A DNA stretch of 64,000 nucleotides from Mucilaginibacter sp. OK283 (GCF_900110415.1 NZ_FODR01000006.1:1-64000); one strand, 5' to 3'; shown: positions 42,647 to 52,030, numbered from the stretch's first letter. Notes: generated by a model from the letters alone, not told the origin. Numbers and translations: made by a program.

Positions 42647-42782
42647 ATATTGGGTTAGCCTGTATGGTCAATTTCGGTCGGCCAACTGTAAAAACCAATG
42701 ACTGTTTTAGCTTATTAGTTATTGGTTGATTTAGTTTGCCCTCATAGTTGCCAGTTATGGCACCACTTGCAATGACCTAAAT

Positions 42783-42816
42783 AAAAAATGCGTTCCGTAT
42801 CTCACCCCGGAACGCA
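42783..42816 (-). terminator. Minus-strand terminator-type hairpin with conserved loop
   Basis: Read on the minus strand, TGCGTTCCG-GGGTGAGATA-CGGAACGCA is followed by TTTTTT (plus-strand A-run 42783-42788). The 10-nt loop is identical to that of the terminator at 57339. No minus-strand gene lies upstream within this gap, so it may end an unannotated RNA or act otherwise. Confidence 0.65.
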
Positions 42817-43121
42817 CTGCAATATCATTTCTCAGATGATACTGTATCAACTAAACCTCAGATCTCATGTAAGATGATTAATCCAAGCTCTTATATTTAC
42901 CGATGTAATAACCGATAAACAATTTTTTTATTATATTGTGTCAGCAGTTTTTAAACAATGTTATATTTAACCTTGCTTCTATAAATTGTGAATAATTTAA
43001 GGCAAACGAAGATACAATATAAATATTGCGTTTAAACGCTCAAATTTACCTCATATTATTAATAAGTGTCTATCTAACGTTACTTTATTTACTTAGATGT
43101 CCGGGTAAAATATTTGTTACC

Positions 43122-45314
43122 ATGAAATTGAATTTAACCTTTATTTTATTGTTTTCTCCCGTATTTGTATTTTCTCAAAAAATTAACCGGCAGGAAATAA
43201 AACGAGCGATAGATCTGGCCAAATCGGTAACTATCATCCGCGATAATTATGGTGTGCCGCATATTTACGGAAAAACCGATGCCAGCGTAGTTTTTGGATT
43301 GATGTACTCGCAGTGCGAAGATAACTTTAAAGGAATAGAACGCAATTACCTTTACCAGTTTGGTAAACAAACCGAAGTGGATGGAGAAAATAGCCTGGCT
43401 ACCGATATTCAGTTACAATTAATTGCCGATAGTGCAGATGCCATTAGGGATTATAAAACGAGCGCCCCAGCTTTCAGGAAACTATTAGATGCTTTTGCCG
43501 GTGGTATAAATTATTACCTGTACAAACATCCCGAAGTAAAGCCCAAGGTATTTAAACATTTTGAGCCCTGGTACGCGCTGATGTTTACCGATGGAAGCGT
43601 AGCCGCCACCGAAACAGGGGGTATTAAGCTGGATGAAACAAAAGAATTTTATATAAATGGCGGCGACAAACTGGGTTATGTTCCAGATCGCCCGGCCAAT
43701 GCTTATGAATTTGTAAACGAACGCGAAACCGGGTCTAATGGGTTTGCTGTCTCTCCATCGCGGTCGGCTTCGGGGCACGCTTTGTTGTATATTAATCCGC
43801 ATGTGCCCTTTTATTTCCGCAGCGAAGTGGAGTTGGTGAGCGAAGAAGGTTTGCATGCCTACGGGGCAGTAACCTGGGGACAGTTTTTTATATACCAGGG
43901 TTTTAACAAGCACTGTGGATGGATGCATACCAGCAGCTATGCCGATGTTGCCGACCTGTATGCCGAAAAAATGGTAAAAAAAGACGGCAGGTGGTTTTAC
44001 GAATACAATGGCGCCCTTAAACCCGTTACCGAACGTAAATTGGTTATAAATATCAAAAAAGGCGATAAGCTTGAGCAAAAAACAATAACCGGCTACTATA
44101 CCCATCATGGCCCGGTAGTAGGCAGCCGCGACGGCAAATGGCTGGCGCTAAAGGCCAATAATCGCTCATATAACGCGCTGTTAGAATCATGGCAAATAAC
44201 TAAGGCCAATAACCTGGCCGAATATAAAAAAGCCATGGACCTGGTATCCAACGCCACTAACGCCACTGTTTATGCCGATGATAAGGGCAATACTATTTTT
44301 TGGTATGGCAATTATATCCCCAAACGCGACCCCAAATATGACTGGAGTTTACCCGTTGATGGTAGCACGCCCGCTACCGAATGGCAAGGGGTACACCATT
44401 TAAACGAAATTGTTACCACGATAAACCCCGCTACCGGCTGGATCCAAAATTGCAATTCAACGCCTTATACTGATGCCGGTGCAAGCAGTCCGGATAAAAG
44501 TAAATATCCGGCTTATATGGCGCCCGATGGCGAAAATTACCGGGCGGTTACGGCCATTAACATATTAAAGAATGCTAATAACCTTACACTGGATGGCCTT
44601 ATAGCAAAAGGATATGACCACTACCTGGCTGCCTTTGACGATTTACTGTCCGCGCTATTTAAAGCTTATGATGAAGCTCCTGACTCGTTAAGGTACTCAA
44701 TATCAGGTGCTGTAACAATATTAAAGCAGTGGGATAGGCGTACGGCCGCCAATTCGGTAGCAAGTTCACTGGCCATTGAATGGGGTACGGCCATGCTGAA
44801 ATTACTCCCTTCGCCTAAAACCGACCAGGAAAGTACTTTTATCACCCGGCGCATTAAAACACTGGCCGATAAAACCCCAGGCAAGCAGCAGCTGGAGCTT
44901 TTAAACGCGGTTATGATAAATTTGCAAAGCCGTTTTGGCACCTGGGAGGTACTATGGGGCGATATGAACCGCTACCAGCGACCTGCCGATGGCATAACCT
45001 TTGATGATAAGCTGCCGAGTATCCCGGTGGGCTTAACGGGTTCGGGGTTTGGGCAATTGCCATCGTTCCAGAGCCGTACGGTAAATACTTTGAAAAGGTA
45101 TGGTTACTCGGGCAATAGTTTTGTAGCTGCGGTTGAATTTGGGCCGAGGATCAAGGCCAAAAGTATCATGACCGGCGGGCAATCATTTGATGCCGCATCG
45201 AAAAACTTTACCGACCAGGCACAGGGTATTATTGAAGGTAAGTTTAAAGATGTGCTATTTTACCGCGAAGATGTACTGAAACACGTAAGTAAAAGCTATC
45301 ATCCGGGCAGTTAA
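43122..45314 (+). CDS. Penicillin acylase family (Ntn-hydrolase) protein
   Basis: This 730-residue secreted N-terminal-nucleophile amidohydrolase has signal peptide MKLNLTFILLFSPVFVFSQ. I chose Met at 43122; the earlier ATG at 43026 adds 32 residues ahead of the leader. The alpha chain starts near SVTIIRDNYGVPHIYGKTDA. The predicted autocleavage site precedes Ser205 in ETGSNGFAVSPSRSASGHAL, and GSNG is the usual beta-chain start. Later motifs include YTHHGPVV and ANNLAEYKKAMDLVSNATNATVYADDKGN. The family cleaves amide bonds of penicillins, aculeacin or N-acyl homoserine lactones. The substrate is not determined here. It is followed by a short secreted-protein gene of unknown function. Confidence 0.9.
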   Translation: MKLNLTFILLFSPVFVFSQKINRQEIKRAIDLAKSVTIIRDNYGVPHIYGKTDASVVFGLMYSQCEDNFKGIERNYLYQFGKQTEVDGENSLATDIQLQLIADSADAIRDYKTSAPAFRKLLDAFAGGINYYLYKHPEVKPKVFKHFEPWYALMFTDGSVAATETGGIKLDETKEFYINGGDKLGYVPDRPANAYEFVNERETGSNGFAVSPSRSASGHALLYINPHVPFYFRSEVELVSEEGLHAYGAVTWGQFFIYQGFNKHCGWMHTSSYADVADLYAEKMVKKDGRWFYEYNGALKPVTERKLVINIKKGDKLEQKTITGYYTHHGPVVGSRDGKWLALKANNRSYNALLESWQITKANNLAEYKKAMDLVSNATNATVYADDKGNTIFWYGNYIPKRDPKYDWSLPVDGSTPATEWQGVHHLNEIVTTINPATGWIQNCNSTPYTDAGASSPDKSKYPAYMAPDGENYRAVTAINILKNANNLTLDGLIAKGYDHYLAAFDDLLSALFKAYDEAPDSLRYSISGAVTILKQWDRRTAANSVASSLAIEWGTAMLKLLPSPKTDQESTFITRRIKTLADKTPGKQQLELLNAVMINLQSRFGTWEVLWGDMNRYQRPADGITFDDKLPSIPVGLTGSGFGQLPSFQSRTVNTLKRYGYSGNSFVAAVEFGPRIKAKSIMTGGQSFDAASKNFTDQAQGIIEGKFKDVLFYREDVLKHVSKSYHPGS

Positions 45315-45355
45315 TTTAGTTAAAGAAAAAAGTATATTTGGATACGATAACAAAA

Positions 45356-45844
45356 ATGAAAAAGTTCCTGTTTGTGGCTTTATTATGTTTTTGCGGCACC
45401 AACCTGTTTGGACAAAGCATAACAGTTAATGACCTTATCAATTTAACCAACCTAACAAACGCAGATGCGCATAAATACCTGGTTTTGGCAAAAGGCTTTA
45501 AAAAGGCCTATACCCAGGACGTTGATGGTAATACTATTGAACATTTGAGTAAAACAGATGCCCAGAAGAAACAAGAATCGGTAGATATCGGGGTAGCTTT
45601 GAAATTAAGCAGCGGGGCCATACTGCGTACCGTAACCTATAAAACAGCCCGTACTGAACAAATTTTCCATTTAATTTCACAGGCAAAAAGCCAGGGCCTG
45701 CCCATGAAGTTCCAGGGGGCCGATACAATAAACAACATTTACCAGTTTGATAACGACTTTTTTCATATCGTAATGTACATCAGCCGCGATAATACCGCCG
45801 GCTACGTAGAGGTTAAACAAAAAGAATATGTAGGCTTTGATTGA
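45356..45844 (+). CDS. Secreted protein of unknown function
   Basis: This 162-residue protein has signal peptide MKKFLFVALLCFCGTNLFGQ. I chose Met at 45356; the ATG at 45338 adds six residues before the leader. The mature part is mixed alpha/beta: an N-terminal helical segment (VNDLINLTNLTNADAHKYLVLAKGFKK) followed by strands (GAILRTVTYKTA, FFHIVMYISRDN, GYVEVKQKEY). I recognise no family. It follows the acylase by 41 bp on the same strand, so it is probably co-transcribed. The next gene's upstream ATG overlaps its stop, but I start that gene at 45919. Confidence 0.65.
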   Translation: MKKFLFVALLCFCGTNLFGQSITVNDLINLTNLTNADAHKYLVLAKGFKKAYTQDVDGNTIEHLSKTDAQKKQESVDIGVALKLSSGAILRTVTYKTARTEQIFHLISQAKSQGLPMKFQGADTINNIYQFDNDFFHIVMYISRDNTAGYVEVKQKEYVGFD

Positions 45845-45918
45845 TAAATGCATTTACACTTAGGCTATCTGAAATTCCATCCGGCTTTTGGTATATTGCA
45901 ATACCAATTTATAAGCTT

Positions 45919-46902
45919 ATGGAAAATATCAGCCGCAAAAAGTTTATTGCAGCAGCTACAATGGCAACGGCCGGCATGGCATTAGGTTTAAACGCCAAAG
46001 GATTTACTTTACCCAAAGGCTCAAGTAGGAGCGATGCCGTTCAGTCTTCCCCCGGAAAAATTAAAGTAAGCATTTTCTCCAAGCACCTGCATTGGCTCAA
46101 TTACGCGGATATGGCCTCATTGGCGGCAGATATGGGCTTTGATGGGGTAGACCTTACAGTAAGGCCCGACGGCCACGTATTACCGGAGCATGTGGCTGCC
46201 GACCTGCCAAAAGCAGTCGCCGCAGTTGAGCAAGCCGGTTTAAAAGTTTATACCATTGTAACCAACATTAAATCGCCCGACGAAAAATATACTCATGATA
46301 TTTTGAAGGCTGCATCGGCATTAGGAATTAAATACTACCGGATGGCCTGGTTAAATTATGATAAAAGCATCGGCATCCCCGAAAACCTGAAAGCTATAAA
46401 CAAGCAATTTAAGGCTCTTGAGGCCCTTAACGGCCAATATAACATGCATGGTGCTTATCAAAACCATTCGGGCGAGTTATTTGGCGCCTCGGTTTGGGAT
46501 CTTTGGCTGGGGATGGATGCAACCAGTCCTGATTTTATTGGATGCCAGTACGACGTAAGGCATGCCACTACCGAAGGTGCCGACACCTGGTCAACATCTA
46601 TCCAAACACTTATCCCACGGATTAAAACAACCAATGTAAAAGATTTTTACTGGGACAAAAAAGATGGTAAATGGCAGGTTAAAAGTGTGCCTTTGGGCGA
46701 GGGTATGGTGGATTTTCCAAAATATTTTCGTATATTAAAGGAACAGAAAATAAACGGACCCATGAGCCTGCACTGCGAATATGAACTTGGCGGCGCGCAG
46801 GATGGCGCCAAACAATTAACTATCAGCAAGGACGCATTTACAACTGCTGTGAAAAAAGACCTGGCCACCTTAAGAGGATGGTTAAAGGAATATGATCTGT
46901 AA
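45919..46902 (+). CDS. Sugar phosphate isomerase/epimerase (AP endonuclease 2 family)
   Basis: This 327-residue xylose-isomerase-like TIM-barrel protein has a Tat-like export signal at the start (MENISRKKFIAAATMATAGMALG; the SRKKFI motif has RK instead of RR). I prefer this start over the ATG at 45841, which adds 26 residues ahead of the signal. The barrel contains KVSIFSKHLHWLNYADMASL, GFDGVDLTVRPDGHVLPE, NMHGAYQNHSG, GCQYDVRHA, IKTTNVKDFYW and SLHCEYELGG. Conserved Glu/His/Asp residues bind a divalent metal. Such exported enzymes in Bacteroidota act on sugars or inositols released by glycosidases; substrate unknown. Confidence 0.87.
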   Translation: MENISRKKFIAAATMATAGMALGLNAKGFTLPKGSSRSDAVQSSPGKIKVSIFSKHLHWLNYADMASLAADMGFDGVDLTVRPDGHVLPEHVAADLPKAVAAVEQAGLKVYTIVTNIKSPDEKYTHDILKAASALGIKYYRMAWLNYDKSIGIPENLKAINKQFKALEALNGQYNMHGAYQNHSGELFGASVWDLWLGMDATSPDFIGCQYDVRHATTEGADTWSTSIQTLIPRIKTTNVKDFYWDKKDGKWQVKSVPLGEGMVDFPKYFRILKEQKINGPMSLHCEYELGGAQDGAKQLTISKDAFTTAVKKDLATLRGWLKEYDL

Positions 46903-46931
46903 AAGATCAACTATGAATATATAATACATTA

Positions 46932-47599
46932 ATGAATACCAATTTAACAAAAAACAATCTACTACACATCACTACCGAATTATACCGGGATAGTATCCAA
47001 AGATTACCCAAGACCGGCCAGCATTTGTTAGGCCACCAAACCGAAGATCTTATCGTTGTTTACTAGGCCTATAATCATCAAATTGCCGATTTTGCGGTAG
47101 AGCATCAATTCTTTGGCGGTAACCATTGTAGTTATAGCCGGATGTCGTGGATAAAGCCCAATTTTTTATGGATGATGTACCGCTGCGGCTGGGCCGAAAA
47201 GGAAAACCAGGAAAGGTGCTTGCCCTGTGGATTCAAAAGATAGATTTTGAGAAAATCCTGGGTGAAGCAGCCATATCTTCATTTAATCCTCAATATTACC
47301 AAAGCCACGCACAATGGAGGGCCGACCTGGAGCAAAAGGAAGTGCGCCTGCAATGGGACCCTGACCATGACCCGTATGGCAATAAGCTGCAACGCCGCGC
47401 AATTCAATTGGGTTAAAAAGGGAAAATGCTGGAGGATTTTGGCAAACACCAAATCAGGAAGGTTCAAGATGTTACAGATTTTGTAAAGCAGCAGAAACAA
47501 TTGTTAGATGCCGGCTGCCTGGATGAACTATCAGTGCCATTTGAAACTGTATTTAAAACCAGCGATGCTGCTTTGAATGACAGGGTAGGCATAGAGTGA
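46932..47599 (+). pseudogene. DUF4291 family pseudogene
   Basis: Translated piecewise, this region is a DUF4291 protein broken by three lesions. Codon 45 is TAG at 47064-47066, between VVY and AYNHQIA where the family has Q. A -1 frameshift near 47220 moves the reading from WMMYRCGWAEKENQER to the frame of LALWIQKIDFEKILG. A TAA at 47414-47416 interrupts AIQLG and KGKMLEDFG. Conserved pieces include RMSWIKPNFLWMMYRCGW, VRLQWDPDHDP and IQLG. The last part ends at TGA 47597-47599. The DUF4291 function is unknown. Codons on both sides remain family-like, so decay looks recent. Confidence 0.85.
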
Positions 47600-48035
47600 T
47601 AGGTTTTGTTGGGAATTATAACTATAAACAACGGAGTAAGCCAATGATGCCGGGAAGATATTAGCATCAAACGATAGCTTGTGTTTATTGCCTGATCCTG
47701 GTTAAAAAATCCAGGTCGCTTCGGCACCTGTTTTAACCAACGGCAGGCACAAAAATTAAGATGCGTTTACATTGCGCGAAACATGATTTTTAATGTTAAC
47801 CATGTGAAAAATGCAAATTATTGATTACTAAATATTTATATCATTTTTCACCTGAAATGTGTTAAGTTATGTTAACCCAATTTTGGCGCGTTTGCCTTAA
47901 ATTCCGAATAAAAACAATTTGCAATTATAACAAGTTTGTTACTATATTTATATAGCGTAACCAATCTGCTTTATTCTCCCCGCAAGCCGCCTGGTTGCCA
48001 AAACCAATTACACCTTTAAAAATAAGGAGGCTGTT
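47600..48035. other. Intergenic region with one long hairpin and no recognised gene
   Basis: About 436 bp lie between the DUF4291 pseudogene and the DoxX gene. A hairpin at 47700-47738 pairs GGTTAAAA with TTTTAACC and CAGGT with ACCTG around a GCTTCGGC loop. The AT-rich rest probably contains the DoxX promoter. No tRNA or small gene is evident. Confidence 0.5.
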
Positions 48036-48467
48036 ATGAATGTGGTTCATAAAATTGAACATTGGGGCGATACACATCACCCTAAAATCCTTGATCTTAT
48101 ACGTGTTGCCCTTGGGGTATTTTTATTGCTGAAAGGCATAGCCTTTATGGAAAACACGGCCTACCTGCGCGATCTTATCGACAGCCAGGATATCGTTGAT
48201 CTTTCGCCAGGGGTACTAATGGTTTTGGTTTATTATGTAACTTTTGCCCACATGATTGGAGGCATCCTGATAACGCTTGGTATATTTACCCGGCTGGCTT
48301 CTCTTATCCAGATACCCATTGTGTTAGGAGCCGTATTTGTAACCGGTATTTTCCGGGAACCCATAAATGCCCTGGAATGGCCATCGGTAATTGCATTGAT
48401 CCTACTATCGGTGTTCACCATCTTAGGTTCAGGCCCAATCTCCTTGGATAGGTACCTGGAAGGATAA
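48036..48467 (+). CDS. DoxX-like membrane protein
   Basis: This 143-residue inner-membrane protein has four hydrophobic helices (LDLIRVALGVFLLLKGIAF, VLMVLVYYVTFAHMIGGIL, LASLIQIPIVLGAVFVTGIF and WPSVIALILLSVFTILGSG). The pattern R-x-x-L-G-x-x-L-L-K-G and later GxxLxxGxxxR belongs to the DoxX/DoxD-like family, whose members are often redox- or stress-linked and of uncertain function. It has an unusually strong Shine-Dalgarno for this phylum, AAGGAGG (48023-48029), 6 nt before the ATG. Its stop is 6 bp before a dense heptamer/octamer array. Confidence 0.82.
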   Translation: MNVVHKIEHWGDTHHPKILDLIRVALGVFLLLKGIAFMENTAYLRDLIDSQDIVDLSPGVLMVLVYYVTFAHMIGGILITLGIFTRLASLIQIPIVLGAVFVTGIFREPINALEWPSVIALILLSVFTILGSGPISLDRYLEG

Positions 48468-48473
48468 GCTGGT

Positions 48474-48635
48474 TGATGTGCAGATTTCAGATGTGCAGAT
48501 TTCAGATGATTTGAGTTGCGCAGTTGAAATCTGCATATCTTAAAACTGCATATCTGCCCATTAATTTTTTCATCTGCACATCTGAAATCTGCACATTAAT
48601 TCCTTCATCTGCACATCTGAAACCTGCACATCTAC
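48474..48635. repeat. 15-bp tandem and inverted array (GATGTGCA-GATTTCA family)
   Basis: GATGTGCA-GATTTCA is repeated at 48474-48508, giving an 8+7 unit. Several inverted copies lie at 48525-48635 (CATCTGCACATCTGAAATCT and variants) in three tandem runs. It fills the whole convergent gap between DoxX and the UBP zinc-finger gene and ends 2 bp before the latter's stop. Confidence 0.88.
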
Positions 48636-48636
48636 C

Positions 48637-48912
48637 TCAATACCCCGTCACTGCTTCATCCACATAGCACCATAGCCATCTTTCGCCGGGCTCGGCCGAT
48701 ATTACTACCGGGTGGCCGGTGGCTTCAAAATGTTTGGTCATGTGGGTATTGGGCGAGCTATCGCAGCATAATGTAACGCCACAGGTTTGGCAGGTGCGCA
48801 GGTGCATCCATGATGAATGTGTTTTAACGCACTCTTCGCACAGGTACTCCTTTGGTTGTTTAATATCGGTAATTGCCGCCAGGTGCTGGCATATTTGGTC
48901 GTCTTCTTGCAT
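48637..48912 (-). CDS. UBP-type zinc finger protein
   Basis: This 91-residue zf-UBP domain protein has the cysteine and histidine pattern CQHL, YLCEECVKTHSSWMHLRTCQTCGVTLCCDSS, THMTKHFEATGHPVV and WLWCYVD. In eukaryotes the domain binds the ubiquitin C-terminal GG, but bacterial stand-alone copies have no ubiquitin partner. Their frequent genomic neighbour is the receiver/thioredoxin-reductase fusion, as here, so a redox or protein-modification signalling role is inferred. It follows that fusion gene by 8 bp on the same strand and is thus the last gene of its operon. Confidence 0.88.
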   Translation of the reverse strand: MQEDDQICQHLAAITDIKQPKEYLCEECVKTHSSWMHLRTCQTCGVTLCCDSSPNTHMTKHFEATGHPVVISAEPGERWLWCYVDEAVTGY

Positions 48913-48920
48913 ATGTGTTA

Positions 48921-50582
48921 TTAAACTTCAGCTAAATATTTGTGAACAAAACTAATGGCCATTGAGCCTTCGCCCACGGCAGATGCCACCCTGTTCATGG
49001 CCCCGGCGCGTACATCGCCGGCGGCAAAAATACCCGAGCAGCTGGTTTCCAGTAAAAACGGATCGCGCTTAAGTTTCCATACTTTGTTAAAGCTTTCGTA
49101 GCTGCGCAGCTCGCGGCCGGTTTCTATAAAATCCTTGTTGTTTTTTATAATGTCGAGCTTAATCCAGTCGGTATATGGTTTGGCGCCTATAAAAATGTAC
49201 AAGGCAGCAGCCTTATTTGTAAAAGTTTCCTGCGTTATACAGTTTTTTAAGGTTAATTTTTCCAGGCAGTTACCGCCGTGAGCTTCTACAATCTCGGTAT
49301 TGCCAAGCACCTCAATGTTGGGTGTTTCGCTGATTTGTGTAATTAGGTAGGCCGACATGGTTGCCACCAAATCCTCGCGCCTGATCACGATATGTACCTT
49401 TGTTGCATATTTAGAAAGGTGCATGGCAGCCTGCCCGGCCGAGTTACCACCGCCAATTACATAAACATCTTTACCCGTACAAGCCGATGCCTCGGTAGTG
49501 GCTGCGCCATAGTAAATGCCCGCGCCTGTAAAGTTTTCCACACCTTTAACCTCCAGTTTACGGTAGTCAACGCCGGTAGTTATCACTACAGTGCGGCTTA
49601 TAATTTCGGGGCCGTCATCCAAAATAATGGTTTTGTAACCATCTTTTTGTTTGATATCACTAACAGATTGGGGCGATAAAAATTCGGCACCCAAACGCAT
49701 GGCCTGTGTAATGGCCCGGCGGGTAAGGTCGGCACCGCTTAAGCCGGCCGGGAAACCCAGGTAGTTTTCAATCCGCGAACTGGTGCCTGCCTGTCCGCCC
49801 GGAGCTTTACGCTCAATCAGCAGGGTTTTTAAACCTTCGGATGCGCCATAAACCGCGGCGGCAAGGCCGGCGGGGCCAGCGCCTATAATTACCACATCGT
49901 AAACATCGGTTAATGTTTGGGTGTTTTTTTCAAGCTTTGCGGCTATGCCCTGTATCGATGGTTTTTGCAGATAGCTGCCGTCCTCAAAAAATACCATGGG
50001 CAGGCAATCGGTAGATAGGTTGTTTAAAGCCAGTAGCGTTCCTGCATCCACATTCTTTTCGATATCAAGCCAGCGATAGGGGATAAGGTTACCGGCCAGG
50101 TAATCTTTTATCACATGCGATTGCGGCGAAAACTGGTACCCTACCAATTTAATACCTACAAATTCGGGAATGTAACTGTTATGCCAGTCTGCAAGCAAAT
50201 CATTTATTACCGGGTACAATTTTTCTTCGGGCGGGTCCCATGGTTTCATAAGGTAATAATCCAGCTGCACATCATTGATGGCTTTAATAGCCGCCTCGGT
50301 ATCGCTGTATGCCGTAAGTAATACCCTTTTGGCGTCAGGAAATACTTTTTTTGCTTTTTCTAAAAATTTAACGCCTTCCATTTCGGGCATGCGCTGGTCG
50401 CAAAGAAACAAGGCTACCACATCCGAACCATTTTTGAGTTCGGTAAGTGTTTCCAGTGCTTCCTGTGCCGATGTTGTACTTAGTATTTTGTACTCTTTAC
50501 CGTACTGTGACCGCAGATCACGGCTAATAGACCGTAGTACCTGCTGATCATCATCAATTGAAAATATAATAGGTCGATTCAT
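48921..50582 (-). CDS. Fused response regulator / thioredoxin-reductase-like FAD oxidoreductase
   Basis: This 553-residue protein has three parts. Residues 1-125 are a receiver with acidic IDDD (9-12), phosphoacceptor Asp62 in LFLCDQRMPEMEG and Lys in YYLMKPWDPP. Residues about 140-215 look like a degenerate thioredoxin/glutaredoxin-like segment (KLVGYQFSPQSHVIKDYLAG). From about 228 comes an NAD(P)H/FAD flavoenzyme: VVIIGAGPAGLAAAVYGASE, GGQAGTSSRIENYLGFP, VIGGGNSAGQAAMHL and IFAAGDVRAG. The CxxC redox pair expected before VIGGG is absent (YYGAATTEASACTGKD). It may thus be a flavin-dependent enzyme rather than a disulfide reductase, and phosphorylation may tune it. Likely partner: the adjacent cNMP-domain histidine kinase. 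Confidence 0.87.
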   Translation of the reverse strand: MNRPIIFSIDDDQQVLRSISRDLRSQYGKEYKILSTTSAQEALETLTELKNGSDVVALFLCDQRMPEMEGVKFLEKAKKVFPDAKRVLLTAYSDTEAAIKAINDVQLDYYLMKPWDPPEEKLYPVINDLLADWHNSYIPEFVGIKLVGYQFSPQSHVIKDYLAGNLIPYRWLDIEKNVDAGTLLALNNLSTDCLPMVFFEDGSYLQKPSIQGIAAKLEKNTQTLTDVYDVVIIGAGPAGLAAAVYGASEGLKTLLIERKAPGGQAGTSSRIENYLGFPAGLSGADLTRRAITQAMRLGAEFLSPQSVSDIKQKDGYKTIILDDGPEIISRTVVITTGVDYRKLEVKGVENFTGAGIYYGAATTEASACTGKDVYVIGGGNSAGQAAMHLSKYATKVHIVIRREDLVATMSAYLITQISETPNIEVLGNTEIVEAHGGNCLEKLTLKNCITQETFTNKAAALYIFIGAKPYTDWIKLDIIKNNKDFIETGRELRSYESFNKVWKLKRDPFLLETSCSGIFAAGDVRAGAMNRVASAVGEGSMAISFVHKYLAEV

Positions 50583-50629
50583 AGGTTTTGCTACAGGTAA
50601 ATGATAAATATATTATTAAAAAATGTTGG

Positions 50630-52030
50630 CTACCCGTCAATAAGAAAGCAAACATTAAACACGGTACACTCGGGCTTCGATTTTACTTTGATCGATCCAC
50701 GGTGTTGTTTTACAATCCGTTGCACCACTTCAAGCCCCATGCCGGTACCCTTGCCCATCTCTTTGGTGGTAAAAAACGGATCGAAAATCTGGCTTTGGAT
50801 ATCTTCGGGGATACCCGGGCCATCGTCGATGATAAAAACTTCTACAAACTCCCGGTCACGCCGGGTTTTAATGGTCAGGATGCCTTTGCCCGCGGGTGCC
50901 ATAGCATCAAGGGCATTATCAATAAGGTTTGTCCAAACCTGGTTAAGCTCGCCAATCAGCGCTTTAACTTCGGGCAAAGTTCGGTCAAAATCTTCAACAA
51001 CGGTAATATTTCCTTTACGAATTTTGTAACCCAGCATGGTAAGCGTGTTGGTGATACCAATATGAATATCGGCATACTGCTTATCCTGTCCGCGGTCCAT
51101 ATGCGTAAAAGTTTTAACCGAACTTACCAGTTCGGCTATCCGTTTGGATGATTCCTGGATATCCAGGATCATTTTTTCGGCCACCAGCTTGTTGCTCATC
51201 CAGTTAAGGATGGTCGACAAAAACTGTTTTGGGATATAGCTTTTTAAAGTGTCGAGATTTTCTAACGTAAAATTAAAATCAACAAAGCTTTCGGCTATAT
51301 CGTAGCTGTTTTCTATCTCGTTTTCATCAAGCCATTCGCCAATTTCATCTTCGCGTTGGGTACGTTGCTTCAAACTCAGGCGTGTTCCTTCTTTTGCCCC
51401 AAGCACTTTAAACATCTCGCCGGTTACACCGTCAACCTGTTCGGGGGTCATTTTTATGGCAAACATTCCCTTTACGGCATCAGGCGCTAACTGTAAGTGC
51501 TTGCTTAGCGAAGTAGAATCACGCACAATGGCCGATGCCGGGTTATTCAACTCGTGGGCCAGCCCGGCGGATAGTTTACCTAAGGCCATCATTTTTTCGT
51601 TTTGCTGCTGCAGGGCTGTAAAATCGCGAACGCGGTTGGTCATGATGTGTACTAACGCCTGGGTAAGCTCAAAATGATTTTTTATCATTTCGGTTATCCG
51701 CTCGGTAGGGAAACTCAAAACATGCAGTTCGCCAATAGCTTCGGCATAGCCTTTAGAAATGAGTCCGCGCGAAAACGGAAGATAGCCTGTTATACTTCCG
51801 GGCCCTACGGCAACAAAATCGCGACGGCCGCGGTTTTGCAGCATGTAAAAGCGCATACTGCCTTCAATAATTATATGTGGCCCCGTAGCGGGTGAGCCAG
51901 GCTCATTAAGCAGCGTGCCATCTTCAAAAATTTTGTATTCACTATTATCTATCAGCCATTGCAGCTGATCATCCGGGACATGCTCTAAAGCTTCGAGCGA
52001 TTTAAGCCAGGATACGGTTACCTCTTGCAT
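50630..52030 (-). CDS. Histidine kinase with N-terminal cyclic-nucleotide-binding domain
   Basis: This 466-residue soluble kinase has no membrane segment. Residues about 10-130 are a cNMP-binding-like beta-roll (PDDQLQWLIDNSEYKIFEDGTLLNEPG, GSMRFYMLQNRGRRDFVAVGPG). A helical linker LQQQNEKMMALGKLSAGLAHELNNPASAI carries the phospho-His motif. A long helical insert (about residues 180-300) follows. The HATPase_c domain ends the protein (NLIDNALDAMA, DDGPGIPED, GTGMGLEVVQRIV). The conserved Arg of cAMP-binding pockets is not obvious, so the ligand is open. It starts 47 bp before the REC-oxidoreductase gene on the same strand and probably phosphorylates its receiver. Confidence 0.88.
   Translation of the reverse strand: MQEVTVSWLKSLEALEHVPDDQLQWLIDNSEYKIFEDGTLLNEPGSPATGPHIIIEGSMRFYMLQNRGRRDFVAVGPGSITGYLPFSRGLISKGYAEAIGELHVLSFPTERITEMIKNHFELTQALVHIMTNRVRDFTALQQQNEKMMALGKLSAGLAHELNNPASAIVRDSTSLSKHLQLAPDAVKGMFAIKMTPEQVDGVTGEMFKVLGAKEGTRLSLKQRTQREDEIGEWLDENEIENSYDIAESFVDFNFTLENLDTLKSYIPKQFLSTILNWMSNKLVAEKMILDIQESSKRIAELVSSVKTFTHMDRGQDKQYADIHIGITNTLTMLGYKIRKGNITVVEDFDRTLPEVKALIGELNQVWTNLIDNALDAMAPAGKGILTIKTRRDREFVEVFIIDDGPGIPEDIQSQIFDPFFTTKEMGKGTGMGLEVVQRIVKQHRGSIKVKSKPECTVFNVCFLIDG

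Noticed and set aside
47464..47727. 87-codon minus-strand open frame over the DUF4291 pseudogene end
   Set aside because: It is antisense to recognisable DUF4291 coding sequence and shows no protein-like pattern.
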